40,534 nucleotides of DNA from Vulcanimicrobiota bacterium (GCA_027364935.1 DAHXOK010000007.1:15322-55855); one strand, 5' to 3'. Shown: positions 31,589 through 40,534, counted from the first letter of the stretch. Notes: generated from the sequence alone by a model not told the origin. Numbers and translations are program-made.

Positions 31589-33726
31589 TACCCGTCGCGG
31601 GGTTCCTGTTTGCGTCTGCCCTCGTTGCTCCGAGCGCGCGTGTTGCGCAACCGGCGCGCACCATCGCCTCCCTGCGCGTCAACGGCGTTCCGGCCGGAGA
31701 CGTCGTGATCGTTCAAGGGCCGCACGACGTCTACGTCCGCGCGCACGATCTGGCCGACCTGCCCTTTCCGCGCAGGCCGGCGACGACGACGATCGACGGC
31801 GACCTCTACGATTCGCTGGGCTCGAGCGGGATCGCCTATACGTACGATCCCGCATCGCTCACGCTCGAGCTCGCGTACCGCGTCTCCACGCGGCAGTACC
31901 TCGACGTCAGGGCGCCGCCGCCGCCGTTGTATCGTAACGGCTCGTCCGCAACGATTGCGTACTCGGGAGCACTCCAACGCGGCGGACCGCCCGCGTTGTC
32001 GGAGCGCATGACCTTCGCCATGCCCGGTGGCATAGCGCGCCTGGGATTTGCGAAGATCGACGGCGTCGCCTATCGCACCGACCTCGACGCCGCCTTCTAC
32101 GAGAAGGGACAGAACGGCGAGATTCTTCTCGGCGACCAAATGCTCGCGAGCGGCGGCGTTTTCCCGTCACTCCCCATCTTCGGCATCGGGGTGACGCACG
32201 GCACGTTGATCCGCACGAGCGCGCAGCGCGCGCCATTCGAGCGAATCTGCGGAACGCTCGCAGACCCGACGACGATCCGCATCGACGTCGAAGGCGAGGA
32301 GCCGATCGACGTTGGGCTCGAGCCGGGGCCCTTTTCGATCGACGGCATCCCGGTTGCAGCGCACGTCGGTGCGACCGACAACGTCACGCATCTCCCCGCG
32401 CAGATCGCCGTTCGGTTGCCGCTCGACGCGCAACTCCTCGCACCCGGATGGCACGAGTTCACCGTCGCCGCGGGCGTCCCGCGAACGTGCATCTATGCAT
32501 GCGCGACCTATCGCGGCTTCGCCGTCGGCGGCTCGATGCTCGCCGGCGATACGCCATCGCTCTCGAGCGGGCCGCACGCGGAGTATTTCGACGGCCGCAT
32601 TGGCATCGGCTACGACGTCGTAGACGCGAATTCCGACCGCGCGCTCCGGCTCTCCGTGGGGTTCGGCCCGCTCGACGGAACGCTCGTCTCGTACGTGCAG
32701 CGCGCCGGTCCGTTCTCCTTCGGTATCGGCTACGGCGCGAACGGCGCGCCGGCCTTCGGCGAGAACGCGCGGCTCGCCATGCAACGGCGCACGACGTACG
32801 AGACCGCGAGCGCCGCCTATCGCACGCTACGATTCCAGTACGAGTTTTCAGACGGCCAACGATCCGGCAGCGTGCAATCGTACGACCTCATCGAGCGCGT
32901 ACGCGCCTTTCGGACCACTTTGCAGCTCGATCTTCGCGATCGGCGCGTGCGCGGGCAAAGCGGCAACGTGTCGCTGGGGATTCTCCTCCCCCTCGCGATG
33001 AGGCAGTGGCGCGACACGACCCTGCTCGGCACCACGATCGGCGACCATCAGGGGCGCGCCGCCGTACTCTCGTCGGAAATCAACACGCCCAGCGGGCTCG
33101 AGATCGGCGGCACGAGCGACGCGTTGCACGCTTCGTACCTTTCTGATGCGATCGAAATCTCTAGCTCGAGCGCCGGCACGCTCGCGATCTCCGGCGCTCT
33201 GGCCTTCCTCCACGGCGTGCATCTCCTACGCGATGCAGAGGCCGGCTACGCCGTCGCCGTGGGCCGGCCCGGCGATCTCATTGCCGACACGGACGGTCGC
33301 GTTCACACGGTGGGCGCCGGATCGGCCTCCGCGTTTCCACTTCCGTCGAGCAATCGACCGACTGGCGTAACCACGATAGAGCGCAACGTCACCGTAGACG
33401 GGAGCGCGGCGCTCTCGGTCTCGCACGTCTATCCTGCGCCGGGTGCGGGCACGCTCATCCTCATCACGCACGCGCGGCTCTTCGCCGTTATCGGCACGGT
33501 CGCGGGCTCCACGTGGCGCTTCGGCACGATCGCGCTCGCAAACGGCGCCCGCTCGCCCATTGGCTCCGACGGCATGTTCTACTTCGAAGGTCTTTCTGCA
33601 GGCAGCTATCGCGCGACCATCTCGGGGCGCGACGGTTCGTGTACCGCGAGCGTCGTCGTGCCGCTCTCAAGCGAGCGACAGATTGATATCGGATCGCTAT
33701 CCTGTGCGCCGGTTCTTCGCCGTTGA
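31579..33726 (+). CDS. Outer membrane fimbrial usher, divergent and short
   Basis: Forms the outer membrane pore that secretes and assembles chaperone-subunit complexes. The protein has 715 residues against about 800 for typical ushers. It has an N-terminal periplasmic domain (LRVNGVPAGDVVIVQGPHDVYVR, with split quoted here only in part), a beta barrel with many alternating strands, and a plug-like region around residues 230-320 (DVGLEPGPFSIDGIPV). The C-terminal domain has GSDGMFYFEGLSAGSYR. The GTG start overlaps the chaperone gene. Sequence divergence from proteobacterial ushers is strong, so the call rests partly on gene order with chaperone and SCPU subunit. Confidence 0.82.
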   Translation: MSLVPVAGFLFASALVAPSARVAQPARTIASLRVNGVPAGDVVIVQGPHDVYVRAHDLADLPFPRRPATTTIDGDLYDSLGSSGIAYTYDPASLTLELAYRVSTRQYLDVRAPPPPLYRNGSSATIAYSGALQRGGPPALSERMTFAMPGGIARLGFAKIDGVAYRTDLDAAFYEKGQNGEILLGDQMLASGGVFPSLPIFGIGVTHGTLIRTSAQRAPFERICGTLADPTTIRIDVEGEEPIDVGLEPGPFSIDGIPVAAHVGATDNVTHLPAQIAVRLPLDAQLLAPGWHEFTVAAGVPRTCIYACATYRGFAVGGSMLAGDTPSLSSGPHAEYFDGRIGIGYDVVDANSDRALRLSVGFGPLDGTLVSYVQRAGPFSFGIGYGANGAPAFGENARLAMQRRTTYETASAAYRTLRFQYEFSDGQRSGSVQSYDLIERVRAFRTTLQLDLRDRRVRGQSGNVSLGILLPLAMRQWRDTTLLGTTIGDHQGRAAVLSSEINTPSGLEIGGTSDALHASYLSDAIEISSSSAGTLAISGALAFLHGVHLLRDAEAGYAVAVGRPGDLIADTDGRVHTVGAGSASAFPLPSSNRPTGVTTIERNVTVDGSAALSVSHVYPAPGAGTLILITHARLFAVIGTVAGSTWRFGTIALANGARSPIGSDGMFYFEGLSAGSYRATISGRDGSCTASVVVPLSSERQIDIGSLSCAPVLRR

Positions 33727-33826
33727 CTCTTACGGCTGCCGCCGCATATAGGAGGCGTGGCGTTGCTTCTCGCGCGGCGCCCTAACAGCCTAAAGGAACT
33801 GCAACGCGAAAGTTGCACACCACGGC

Positions 33827-34594
33827 ATGAAACCGTCTGGAAAATGCGCGATCGTCACCGGAGGCGATACGGGGATCGGAGCGGCGATCGTGCGCGCTTT
33901 GGCGGCCGAAGGCGTTGCCGTCGTCATCGATTACGTCAACGACCCGCTGCCTGCGCGAGCCCTCGCCGAGGAGCTTTCGCGAGCCGGGCATAGCGCAAGC
34001 GTCTGCGCCGCAAACGTCGGCGACGCGGACGACGTCGACGCGTTGATCGCTCATGCGGTAACCGTTTTCGGCGGCCTGGACATTCTCGTCAACAACGCCG
34101 GCATAGAATCGCGCTATCCGTTCGTGGAGACTCCTAACGACGTATGGCAACGGGAAATCGCGGTGAATCTCACCGGGCCGTTTCTCTGCGGCAAGGCGGC
34201 GGCGAAACAGATGATCGGCCAAGCCCGGGGCGGTCGCATCATCAATATCTCGTCCATCCACGAAGACGTCGCCGCCCCGACGAACGCGCCGTACTGCGCG
34301 GCCAAGGGCGGGCTGCGCATGCTCATGCGCACGATGGCCGTCGAGTTAGCGCCGCACGAGATCACCGTCAACAACGTCGCTCCGGGCGCAATCGATACGC
34401 CGATGGATGCGGCGACGAAAAGCAATCGACGGCTGGACGAGGCGCTTCTTCGCGAGATCCCGCTGCACCGCTGGGGAAAGCCCGAGGAGATCGCCGACCT
34501 CGTCGTGTGGCTTTGCAGCGAATCGGCCTCGTACGTCACGGGAACGACCATGGTGATCGACGGCGGCATGATGCGTCAAGCAGGGTCGTTGTAA
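33827..34594 (+). CDS. SDR oxidoreductase, glucose 1-dehydrogenase-like
   Basis: A classical short-chain dehydrogenase of 255 residues that oxidises a sugar or polyol with NAD(P). The cofactor loop is TGGDTGIG (11-18), followed by NNAG (89-92). The catalytic set is Ser143 in INISSIHE, Tyr156 and Lys160 in YCAAKGG. INISSIHE, VNNVAPGAIDTP and ASYVTGTTMVIDGGM closely follow the Bacillus glucose dehydrogenase pattern. The 100-base gap before it contains AGGAGG at 33750-33755, with no convincing gene behind it. The stop overlaps the glycosidase start (TAATG), so the two act in one sugar pathway. The exact sugar is not known. Confidence 0.88.
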   Translation: MKPSGKCAIVTGGDTGIGAAIVRALAAEGVAVVIDYVNDPLPARALAEELSRAGHSASVCAANVGDADDVDALIAHAVTVFGGLDILVNNAGIESRYPFVETPNDVWQREIAVNLTGPFLCGKAAAKQMIGQARGGRIINISSIHEDVAAPTNAPYCAAKGGLRMLMRTMAVELAPHEITVNNVAPGAIDTPMDAATKSNRRLDEALLREIPLHRWGKPEEIADLVVWLCSESASYVTGTTMVIDGGMMRQAGSL

Positions 34595-37056
34595 TGGCCC
34601 GCTACGAGATGATCAACCCGTCCGCCGACGTCTCTCTCGGAGCCGCGGACAATGCATCGTTCGCGTACGTCCTGGACGACGATCAGATGGCGCAAGGCAG
34701 CACGCTTGGGGCCGCGCGCTGTTATGTGATGATACGGCCGACCGGCGCGATTGAGAAAGTGTACTCATCCGATGCCGGCTACGATCTCTTCGGCGCGACC
34801 TGCGTGCGGCTTTGGGATCGGCGCAGCAAGATCCGTCTCGCGAGCCGCCGCGGTGAGTTTCACATCCATCCCGAACGGCAAGACCATCTCTACGAGCTCG
34901 ATAACGGCGTACGCGTCCACGAGCAGGTCTTCCCCTATAACCACGACGGGGCGGACGGCACCGGCGTTCCCGTACCGGCGGTGTACTATCGGTACCATTT
35001 TACGAATAGCTCGCCGTCGCGGGCGTCGTTCGACGCGTACTGCTTTTGCGAGCTGCGGGGAAATACGTCGCACGATGTCGTCGCCGACTTCGATCGCGCG
35101 TTGGGCGGGATCGTCGCATGGAATCGTAACACGCCGTCGCAGGTGCGGCTCTTCGCGGCGCTGTGCTCGTTTGATGGCTGGGAAACGAGCGACGACCGGG
35201 GGAAGGTCGTGGCGCGGACGTCGCCGGGCGCGCTCGCCGGCGCCGTAACGGCCGTCGGCCCCGAGCCAGTCGCGGCGCTTCACATCGCGATAGACTTGCA
35301 ACCGGGTGAGGACCGTCGGGTCGACTTTCTCTACGTCTTGTCGGCAACGTCACGAGACGACCTCGTCGCCGCGCGTGCGGCGTGCCCGAACGGGGAGACG
35401 GCCCTCGCACGCAGTTCGGCCTACTACCGCAAATACTTATGCAAGTCCATCGTGCGTACGCCCGATCACGACGTGAATCAGGGAGTGCTTTGGGCAAAGG
35501 CCAACATGCTTCGCGTCCAGACGTATGCGCCCACCGGATGGTGTTTTACGAACGATCCCACGCGCAGCAGCAATAGCGTGGGACGCGACACGGCGTGGAT
35601 GTCGTTTGGAGCCGACTACCTGAATCCCGAGTTCGCGCGTGAGTCCCTGAGCGCGTATTTTCGCTTGCAAGAACCCTCGGGAAAGATCGTCGAGTACTAC
35701 GACATCCGCAACGACAAATCAGAAGACTACGGACTGAACGTCAACGACAACACCCCGCTCGTCGTCATTGCGCTGTGGCACCATTACGCCGTTACCGGCA
35801 ACGAAGACTTCTTGCGTGCCTGCTATCCTCGTGCCGTTCGAGCCGTGGAGTACCTCCTGTCGCAGCGCAACGAGCAAGGGCTGGTGTGGTGCACGTCGAC
35901 GAAGACGTCAGATTGGGGCATCATCGGCTGGCGTAACGTGATCCAGAATTACCGTATTAGCGGAGCCTCGACCGAGGTCAACTCGGAATGCTACGCGGCG
36001 CTGAAGGCCCTTTCGGAGATGGCCCGTCTCCTCGGCGACGACGCGGCTGCGACAAAATACGAGAGTTCTGGCAATGCATTGCGCGATGCCATCAACACCC
36101 ATCTCGCCAACCCCGCGAACGGGCTATACTACCTTGCGATCGACGTTGATGGCTCCCGGCGCACGGACGTTACGGCCGATCTCGTCTTTCCGGTGCTCTT
36201 CGGCGTAGCGCCCCCGGAGCGCGCCGCGCGAATTATCGGCGCGCTCAACGATGCGGCGTTCTGGACTGACGCGGGCATTCGGACCGTGCCGCGGGACGAT
36301 TTGATCTACGGGCCAACCAACGGCTATGGCTTGCTCGGCGGCGTATGGGTCGCGGTGACGTATTGGTATGCATTTGCGGCAGCAAAATACAATCCGGCGT
36401 TCATGGCAAAGGCGTTGGCGAGTAGCTTTCGTCATTTTTCGATGGATCCGCGACGGAATAATACGGTTCCCGGTCAGTTCTCCGAATGGCTGCACGGTGA
36501 AATTCTCGTGAACCAAGGGATGATGTTGTCACCCTGGGATGCGCCGCGCTATCTGTGGGCCGCCATCGAAGGCGCCGCTGGTTTAGACGTGCGCGGCAAG
36601 GATGCAACGATCAATCCGTCGCTGGCTGCCGATTGGCGCTGGCTGACGGCTACGAACGTACCGTTCCGCGGAAACGCCATCGCCTGGATTGCCACGCGCA
36701 TGCCGGACGGCATCTGCGTTCACACGACCTCCGATCTTCTGTCGGACGTGCCGCGGATACCGTATGCCGGCGACGTTACCGACAACGTCAGGGTTACGGA
36801 TCCCCTCGCAACCCTCGTGGCTTTTGCCGATGGCGATCGCACGATGGTCTTCATCGGGAACTCGGGCCACCAAACGGTCACGACATCGGCATCGCTCGTC
36901 ACGGTGGCGCACGACCGGCATTCCGTACGGCTATTTTCAACCGTATGGAACGAATGGAGGGATCTCGGTACGCTCGCGAAGCAGACCCTTCTCGATGGAA
37001 TCGTTGCCGTCATCGATGCCGGCGGGTTCGCCCTCATCGAGATAACGCCGCGCTAG
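34594..37056 (+). CDS. Six-hairpin glycosidase-like protein (glycogen-debranching-like)
   Basis: An 820-residue protein without a signal peptide. The N-terminal half (about 1-280) looks like a beta-sandwich, and the middle (about 300-660) is an (alpha/alpha)6 barrel. Its GRDTAWMSFGADYLNPEF and the LNVNDNTPLVVIALWHHYAV segment resemble the catalytic domain of amylo-alpha-1,6-glucosidases and related six-hairpin glycosidases. YGPTNGYGLLGGVWVAVTYW and FSEWLHGE complete the barrel, and a small C-terminal domain follows. Candidate catalytic acids are in GRD and SEWLHGE, but I cannot assign a GH family. It begins in the SDR stop codon and is followed 15-18 bases later by the DUF4432 gene. Cytoplasmic oligosaccharide cleavage is the inferred job. 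Confidence 0.75.
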   Translation: MARYEMINPSADVSLGAADNASFAYVLDDDQMAQGSTLGAARCYVMIRPTGAIEKVYSSDAGYDLFGATCVRLWDRRSKIRLASRRGEFHIHPERQDHLYELDNGVRVHEQVFPYNHDGADGTGVPVPAVYYRYHFTNSSPSRASFDAYCFCELRGNTSHDVVADFDRALGGIVAWNRNTPSQVRLFAALCSFDGWETSDDRGKVVARTSPGALAGAVTAVGPEPVAALHIAIDLQPGEDRRVDFLYVLSATSRDDLVAARAACPNGETALARSSAYYRKYLCKSIVRTPDHDVNQGVLWAKANMLRVQTYAPTGWCFTNDPTRSSNSVGRDTAWMSFGADYLNPEFARESLSAYFRLQEPSGKIVEYYDIRNDKSEDYGLNVNDNTPLVVIALWHHYAVTGNEDFLRACYPRAVRAVEYLLSQRNEQGLVWCTSTKTSDWGIIGWRNVIQNYRISGASTEVNSECYAALKALSEMARLLGDDAAATKYESSGNALRDAINTHLANPANGLYYLAIDVDGSRRTDVTADLVFPVLFGVAPPERAARIIGALNDAAFWTDAGIRTVPRDDLIYGPTNGYGLLGGVWVAVTYWYAFAAAKYNPAFMAKALASSFRHFSMDPRRNNTVPGQFSEWLHGEILVNQGMMLSPWDAPRYLWAAIEGAAGLDVRGKDATINPSLAADWRWLTATNVPFRGNAIAWIATRMPDGICVHTTSDLLSDVPRIPYAGDVTDNVRVTDPLATLVAFADGDRTMVFIGNSGHQTVTTSASLVTVAHDRHSVRLFSTVWNEWRDLGTLAKQTLLDGIVAVIDAGGFALIEITPR

Positions 37057-37070
37057 GAACCTAGGAGGCC

Positions 37071-38174
37071 GTGGTGGATCTCTACGGGCGCACGCTATCG
37101 CGGGCGGAACTCGAGCGTCGAATCGGTTCGCTCGCCCAGGTCGGCGGCATCACCGAATATCGCTACTCCGGCGGGCGCTCGGAGGGCGTGCGCGGCATTC
37201 GCATCGATACGGGCCGCCTGTGCGTCGAGCTCGTGGTCGATCGCGCGCTCGACGTCGCTCGCGCCACGCTCGATGGCGTACCGTTCGTCTGGCGAAGCGG
37301 AAACGATATTGCGTCGCCGGCATACTACGATGCGAGCGGCGACGAGTGGCTTCGGTCGTTCTTCGGAGGCTGGCTTACGACGTGCGGCTTAGCGAACTTC
37401 GGCCCCGCCGGTCGGGATCGGTGGGGGGAGTACGGCCTGCACGGGCGGATCGACAACGTTCCCGCATCCGACGTTCGCGCGGAGACTCGATGGGAGGGCG
37501 ACCGTTGCGTCTTCGACGTGCGCGCGACGCTTCGCGAGAGCAAAGCGCTCAACGCCAGCCTCACCCTGCACCGTCGCTGGTGGACGGAACTGGGCAGCGT
37601 GACGATGCATCTCGAAGACCGCGTCGTCAATGAAACAAGCGTGCGCGCACCGCACATGATTCTCTACCATTGCAATGCCGGTTTCCCGCTCGTGGGCCCT
37701 TCTGCGCGCGTGCACGTGTCGCACGTCAGCGTGGAGCCGCGCGACGCGCAGGCGCAGGCCGGCCTGGAGGCGTGGGATCGTGGCGCGGAACCGCAGGACG
37801 GTTTTGCGGAGCAGGTATTCATCCATGCGCCGCTGGCGTGCGCCGACGGCAAGGCGCGCGCCGCTATCGTGAATCGGAACGCTTGCGACGATCGGGGGCT
37901 CGGATTCGAGTTGGCGTACGATCCGACATCGCTGCCGGCGCTGTTCACGTGGCGCAAGCTCGATCGTGGAGATTACGTGATGTCGCTCGAGCCGGCGAAT
38001 ACGCGCGCGATCCAGGGTCGCGAGTACGCCGCCGCTCACGGGTTGCTGCCGTTTCTCGAACCCGGCGAAGAACGCGTCTATCGGCTCGATTTCGCGGCAC
38101 TCTGCGGCGACGCTCTGCACGCGAGCATCGCCACGATCGCGAGCGCGAACGCAACTGCTGCCGACCATCGATAG
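37071..38174 (+). CDS. DUF4432 family aldose-epimerase-like protein
   Basis: A 367-residue protein of the galactose-mutarotase-like fold. The family pattern is visible in RGIRIDTGRLCVELVVDRALDV-type wording near 45-65, WLTTCGLANFGPAG, YGLHGRI, ILYHCNAGFPL, and the late ALFTWRKLDRGDYVMSLEPAN. DUF4432 proteins lie in sugar clusters and are thought to bind or isomerise sugars; the reaction is not settled. AGGAGG at 37063-37068 favours the second GTG at 37074 over the one at 37071. The last 97 bases overlap the end of the MFS gene on the other strand. Confidence 0.85.
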   Translation: MVDLYGRTLSRAELERRIGSLAQVGGITEYRYSGGRSEGVRGIRIDTGRLCVELVVDRALDVARATLDGVPFVWRSGNDIASPAYYDASGDEWLRSFFGGWLTTCGLANFGPAGRDRWGEYGLHGRIDNVPASDVRAETRWEGDRCVFDVRATLRESKALNASLTLHRRWWTELGSVTMHLEDRVVNETSVRAPHMILYHCNAGFPLVGPSARVHVSHVSVEPRDAQAQAGLEAWDRGAEPQDGFAEQVFIHAPLACADGKARAAIVNRNACDDRGLGFELAYDPTSLPALFTWRKLDRGDYVMSLEPANTRAIQGREYAAAHGLLPFLEPGEERVYRLDFAALCGDALHASIATIASANATAADHR

Positions 38175-39259
38175 ATCTCGGAAAGCGATGCATCGCCACT
38201 GGTGCGAAGGGCGCCGATAGCGAACGTTCCGAGCCCTTCTCCCGTCATCAGCGCGGCGACCAGGGTACTGGCGACCCGATCTGCGTCGTCGGGCATTGCC
38301 GCAAGAGCCAGAGACATCGCGTACGGAAACACGATGCTGCAGGCTATTCCGGCTACGATGAATCCGCCAACGAGTGACGCTCCCGAGTTCCATGCCGGTA
38401 CGAGCAGAAGCGCGACTCCAATCGCAAGAGGAAATGTTGCGAACGCAAGTCGCGGACGGAGAAACCGGGTCGCAAATGCCGCGGCCAGCCGCGCCCCGGT
38501 GAGAGAGAGCCAGAAACCGGAGAGCGCGGCCTCTCCGACCGTGAGCGAGAATCCTCGATCGATATGTACGAACGTCGTTGCCCAACTTGAGAACGCGCCT
38601 TCGCAGAAGGCGTAGAGCAACGCCGCGATGCCGAAGAGCACGAGCACGCGGGGGATCGGCCGGCGCGTTCTGGAAATGCGTGCGATCGCGGGCGGCGCCT
38701 TCCACCCGTACGAGACGACGAGCACGCACGCGAAGGAAGCGACGAGAATCGCCGGCCACATGGGCCACAGCCCGCCAGCCGCCAGGCCCCCGACGAAGAG
38801 TGGCGTGACGGCGGTGCCAAGCCCGGTGAGCACGTTCGCAATCGTCACGGAGCGCGTCGCGCTCGACGAGAGTGTGGACGCCAGTTCGTTCACTGCCGAG
38901 AAGTTCAAGCCGAAACCGAGGCCCAACGCGGTCGTGTCGGCGAGGAGCAGGCCGTATGCTGCCTGGTGCGGCAGGACGACCGATAGCATGAGGGCCAGGA
39001 GCGCGAGGCTGTTGGCGATGACTCCCAAACGTAGAACGCCGGCCATTCCCCGTCGCCTGGCGAGCGACGGCGTAGCCGCTGCCGCAACGATCGCTCCTAG
39101 CGTGAGCGGGACGAACAGCGCGCCGAAGGCCCGCGCATCGATGCCGTAGGGTGCGCGCAAGAACTCCGTCGCGAGTGCCGGCACGAGCGTGAAGGACAAG
39201 CCTTGAAGCGTTGCGGCACCGTAGACAACAACGGCGGGGCGACGCGACCGGCGTGTCAT
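38078..39259 (-). CDS. Major facilitator superfamily sugar transporter-like protein
   Basis: A 393-residue transporter with twelve hydrophobic helices. VGEAALSGFWLSLTGARLAAA and ALGLGFGLNFSAVNELAS resemble the FucP/sugar-MFS type with its central charged loop. The ATG at 39259 overlaps the FGGY kinase stop (ATGA), so kinase and transporter are coupled, which favours import of the kinase's substrate. The last helix and tail (from about ALAIVAMLACRAS) lie in the 97-base region shared with the DUF4432 gene, and it stops with TAG. The open frame far upstream of the ATG is antisense or shadow. Direction of transport is inferred only. Confidence 0.85.
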   Translation of the reverse strand: MTRRSRRPAVVVYGAATLQGLSFTLVPALATEFLRAPYGIDARAFGALFVPLTLGAIVAAAATPSLARRRGMAGVLRLGVIANSLALLALMLSVVLPHQAAYGLLLADTTALGLGFGLNFSAVNELASTLSSSATRSVTIANVLTGLGTAVTPLFVGGLAAGGLWPMWPAILVASFACVLVVSYGWKAPPAIARISRTRRPIPRVLVLFGIAALLYAFCEGAFSSWATTFVHIDRGFSLTVGEAALSGFWLSLTGARLAAAFATRFLRPRLAFATFPLAIGVALLLVPAWNSGASLVGGFIVAGIACSIVFPYAMSLALAAMPDDADRVASTLVAALMTGEGLGTFAIGALRTSGDASLSEIYRWSAAVAFALAIVAMLACRASPQSAAKSSR

Positions 39260-40534
39260 CAGAACGATGCCGGATAGCCGGTGATCTCGCGGATCGCTTC
39301 GTAGAGCGGTTTCAAGCGCTCGTACATTTTGAGATACACGCGCTCGTAGAGATCGTCGTAGATGCCGCGCGCGCTCGGGCGCGGCTCGAAGACGCGAGAC
39401 GTACGCGTCATCGTTTGTACGGCGCTCGGAAAATCGGGATACATCCGCAGGCCGACTGCCGCATCGATGGCGGCGCCGAGTCCGGAGGTTTCGTAGACGT
39501 GCGGCCGCGCTGCGGGCAAGCCGAAGACGTCGGCCGTCAACTGCATCGCGGCATCGCTCCGAGAGCCGCCGCCAGCGACGCGCAAGCCGGTTATTCGCAC
39601 GCGACCGCGCCGTTCGATGCGCTCCTTGCCCTCCCGCAACGCGAACGCGAGGCCTTCGAGAATCGCGCGGTAGACGTGCGCGCGCGAATGAACGTCGCCG
39701 AAGCCGACGATCGCACCCTTTGCTTCGGGCATCGTGATGCCCGGCGACCAGTATGGTTGCATGACCAGACCCATCGAGCCCGCGGGCGTCGCGTCGACGA
39801 GGCGGTCGAGGACCGTCTCCGGCACGCCGAACTGTTCCTGGAACCAGCTCACCATCCAATACCCGCGCGGGATCTGCACCTCAGCGTTGTAGGCATGGGG
39901 AATCGCGCCTGGATACGACGGAAGAAGCGGCACCGGTTCGAAGTACCGCTGCGACATCGTGTTGATCGTCGCAGTCGTTCCATAGCTGAGCGCGGCGGTC
40001 GTCGGCTCGAGGCATCCGGCGCCGAGCACCTCGCATGCCTTGTCCGCCGCAGCGGCCCCGAGCGGCGTTCCAGCCGGAATCCCGGTCGCTTCGGCGGCAG
40101 CGCTCTCGATCTCACCGATGACGCTACTCGGCGGCACGAGTTCGGGCAGCATCGATTGCACGATGCGCAACGCGCTCCATTTCCAGTCCCCGGCGCGCGC
40201 CCAGGCAAGCCGCTTGAAGTCGAACGGCACGTACCCAACTTGCGCGCCGGTCGAATCGACGAATCGTCCGCACAGACGATAGATCAAATAGCCCGACAGC
40301 AGCACGAACTTGTCGGTCGCAGCCCAGATCGCCGGTTCGCACGCTTCGATCCAGTTGGCTTCGGCTTCGCGCTGGAAGTACGCGATCGTCTCCGCGGCGC
40401 CGGCGAGGCGAAAGGCGACGCGCCAGTGCAACGGCAGTCGCGGCACCTGCGGGCTCTGGCGCTGATCGAGCCACGTGATCGCGGGGCGCAACGGGTTCCC
40501 CTTGCGATCGAGCGCGATGACGGTCGCGCGCTGC
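39259..40534 (-). CDS. FGGY family carbohydrate kinase (5' truncated by window edge)
   Basis: ATP-dependent kinase of the xylulokinase/gluconokinase superfamily. About 424 residues are present, and the frame continues to base 40534 (VIALDRKGNPLRPAITWLDQR), so the start lies outside. The FGGY_N part has WAATDKFVLLSGYLIYRL. The hinge and FGGY_C part have GAAAADKACEVLGAGC (the Asp in AADKA is the likely base), LSYGTTATI, and LRVAGGGSRSDAAMQLTADVFGLP, the family signature, followed by ETSGLGAAIDAAVGL. It is coupled to the MFS gene. The substrate (pentulose, hexonate or other) cannot be decided here. Confidence 0.88.
   Translation of the reverse strand, partial: QRATVIALDRKGNPLRPAITWLDQRQSPQVPRLPLHWRVAFRLAGAAETIAYFQREAEANWIEACEPAIWAATDKFVLLSGYLIYRLCGRFVDSTGAQVGYVPFDFKRLAWARAGDWKWSALRIVQSMLPELVPPSSVIGEIESAAAEATGIPAGTPLGAAAADKACEVLGAGCLEPTTAALSYGTTATINTMSQRYFEPVPLLPSYPGAIPHAYNAEVQIPRGYWMVSWFQEQFGVPETVLDRLVDATPAGSMGLVMQPYWSPGITMPEAKGAIVGFGDVHSRAHVYRAILEGLAFALREGKERIERRGRVRITGLRVAGGGSRSDAAMQLTADVFGLPAARPHVYETSGLGAAIDAAVGLRMYPDFPSAVQTMTRTSRVFEPRPSARGIYDDLYERVYLKMYERLKPLYEAIREITGYPASF

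Noticed and set aside
33757-33993. A 78-codon frame after AGGAGG at 33750
   Set aside because: It runs out of frame into the SDR gene and becomes Arg-rich; no family resemblance.

Overview
The window is about 40.5 kb of GC-rich DNA (roughly two thirds G+C by eye), densely coded. Genes often overlap by 1-4 bases (ATGA, GTGA, TGATG, TAATG) and GTG starts are frequent. Cell division uses SepF and DivIVA, as in Gram-positive bacteria and cyanobacteria, yet a TonB-dependent receptor and a chaperone-usher pair require an outer membrane. This points to a diderm lineage of the Terrabacteria type; Candidatus Eremiobacterota (WPS-2) or a relative such as Armatimonadota would fit. That placement is an inference and no marker gene here proves it.

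Layout. 1-4.7 kb: a cut-off APC amino-acid permease, greA, lysS, a DUF5069 gene and truA, all on the plus strand. 4.8-16.6 kb: a housekeeping block resembling the Bacillus ylmE-sepF-divIVA-ileS-lspA-ylyB neighbourhood, here rearranged. lgt-yggS-sepF-divIVA run on the minus strand, ccdA-lspA-rluD-tgt run divergently on the plus strand, and DUF5693-csaB-ileS run on the minus strand towards tgt. ileS carries an in-frame TAG at codon 229, the most striking anomaly in the window. 16.6-22.3 kb: an ECHDC3-like crotonase, tRNA-Val(TAC), an S41 protease, a Sua5-type threonylcarbamoyl-AMP synthase, a type III polyketide synthase overlapping an isoprenylcysteine-methyltransferase-like gene, and infA with its own promoter.

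22.3-30.2 kb: a repeat-rich spacer, a Met-rich small membrane protein, a TonB-dependent receptor divergent from a secreted RNase T2, two overlapping radical-SAM/SPASM genes (a TIGR04053-like and an AhbC/NirJ-like enzyme) and a phosphofructokinase with pyrophosphate-type motifs. 30.3-33.7 kb: a minimal chaperone-usher locus of one spore-coat-U-type subunit, one chaperone and one usher. 33.8-40.5 kb: sugar metabolism, with a glucose-dehydrogenase-like SDR, a six-hairpin glycosidase and a DUF4432 protein in one plus-strand unit, meeting an FGGY kinase-MFS transporter pair tail to tail with a 97-base coding overlap.

Three intergenic regions (about 4.7, 17.7 and 22.4 kb) hold copies of one dispersed element with TTGTCAT-type inverted ends, each next to short tandem repeats. 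I see no CRISPR array, phage or transposase gene. No locus is clearly a wholly new system. The best candidates for follow-up are the interrupted ileS, the repeat family, the radical-SAM pair, the minimal usher locus and the lipid polyketide pair.
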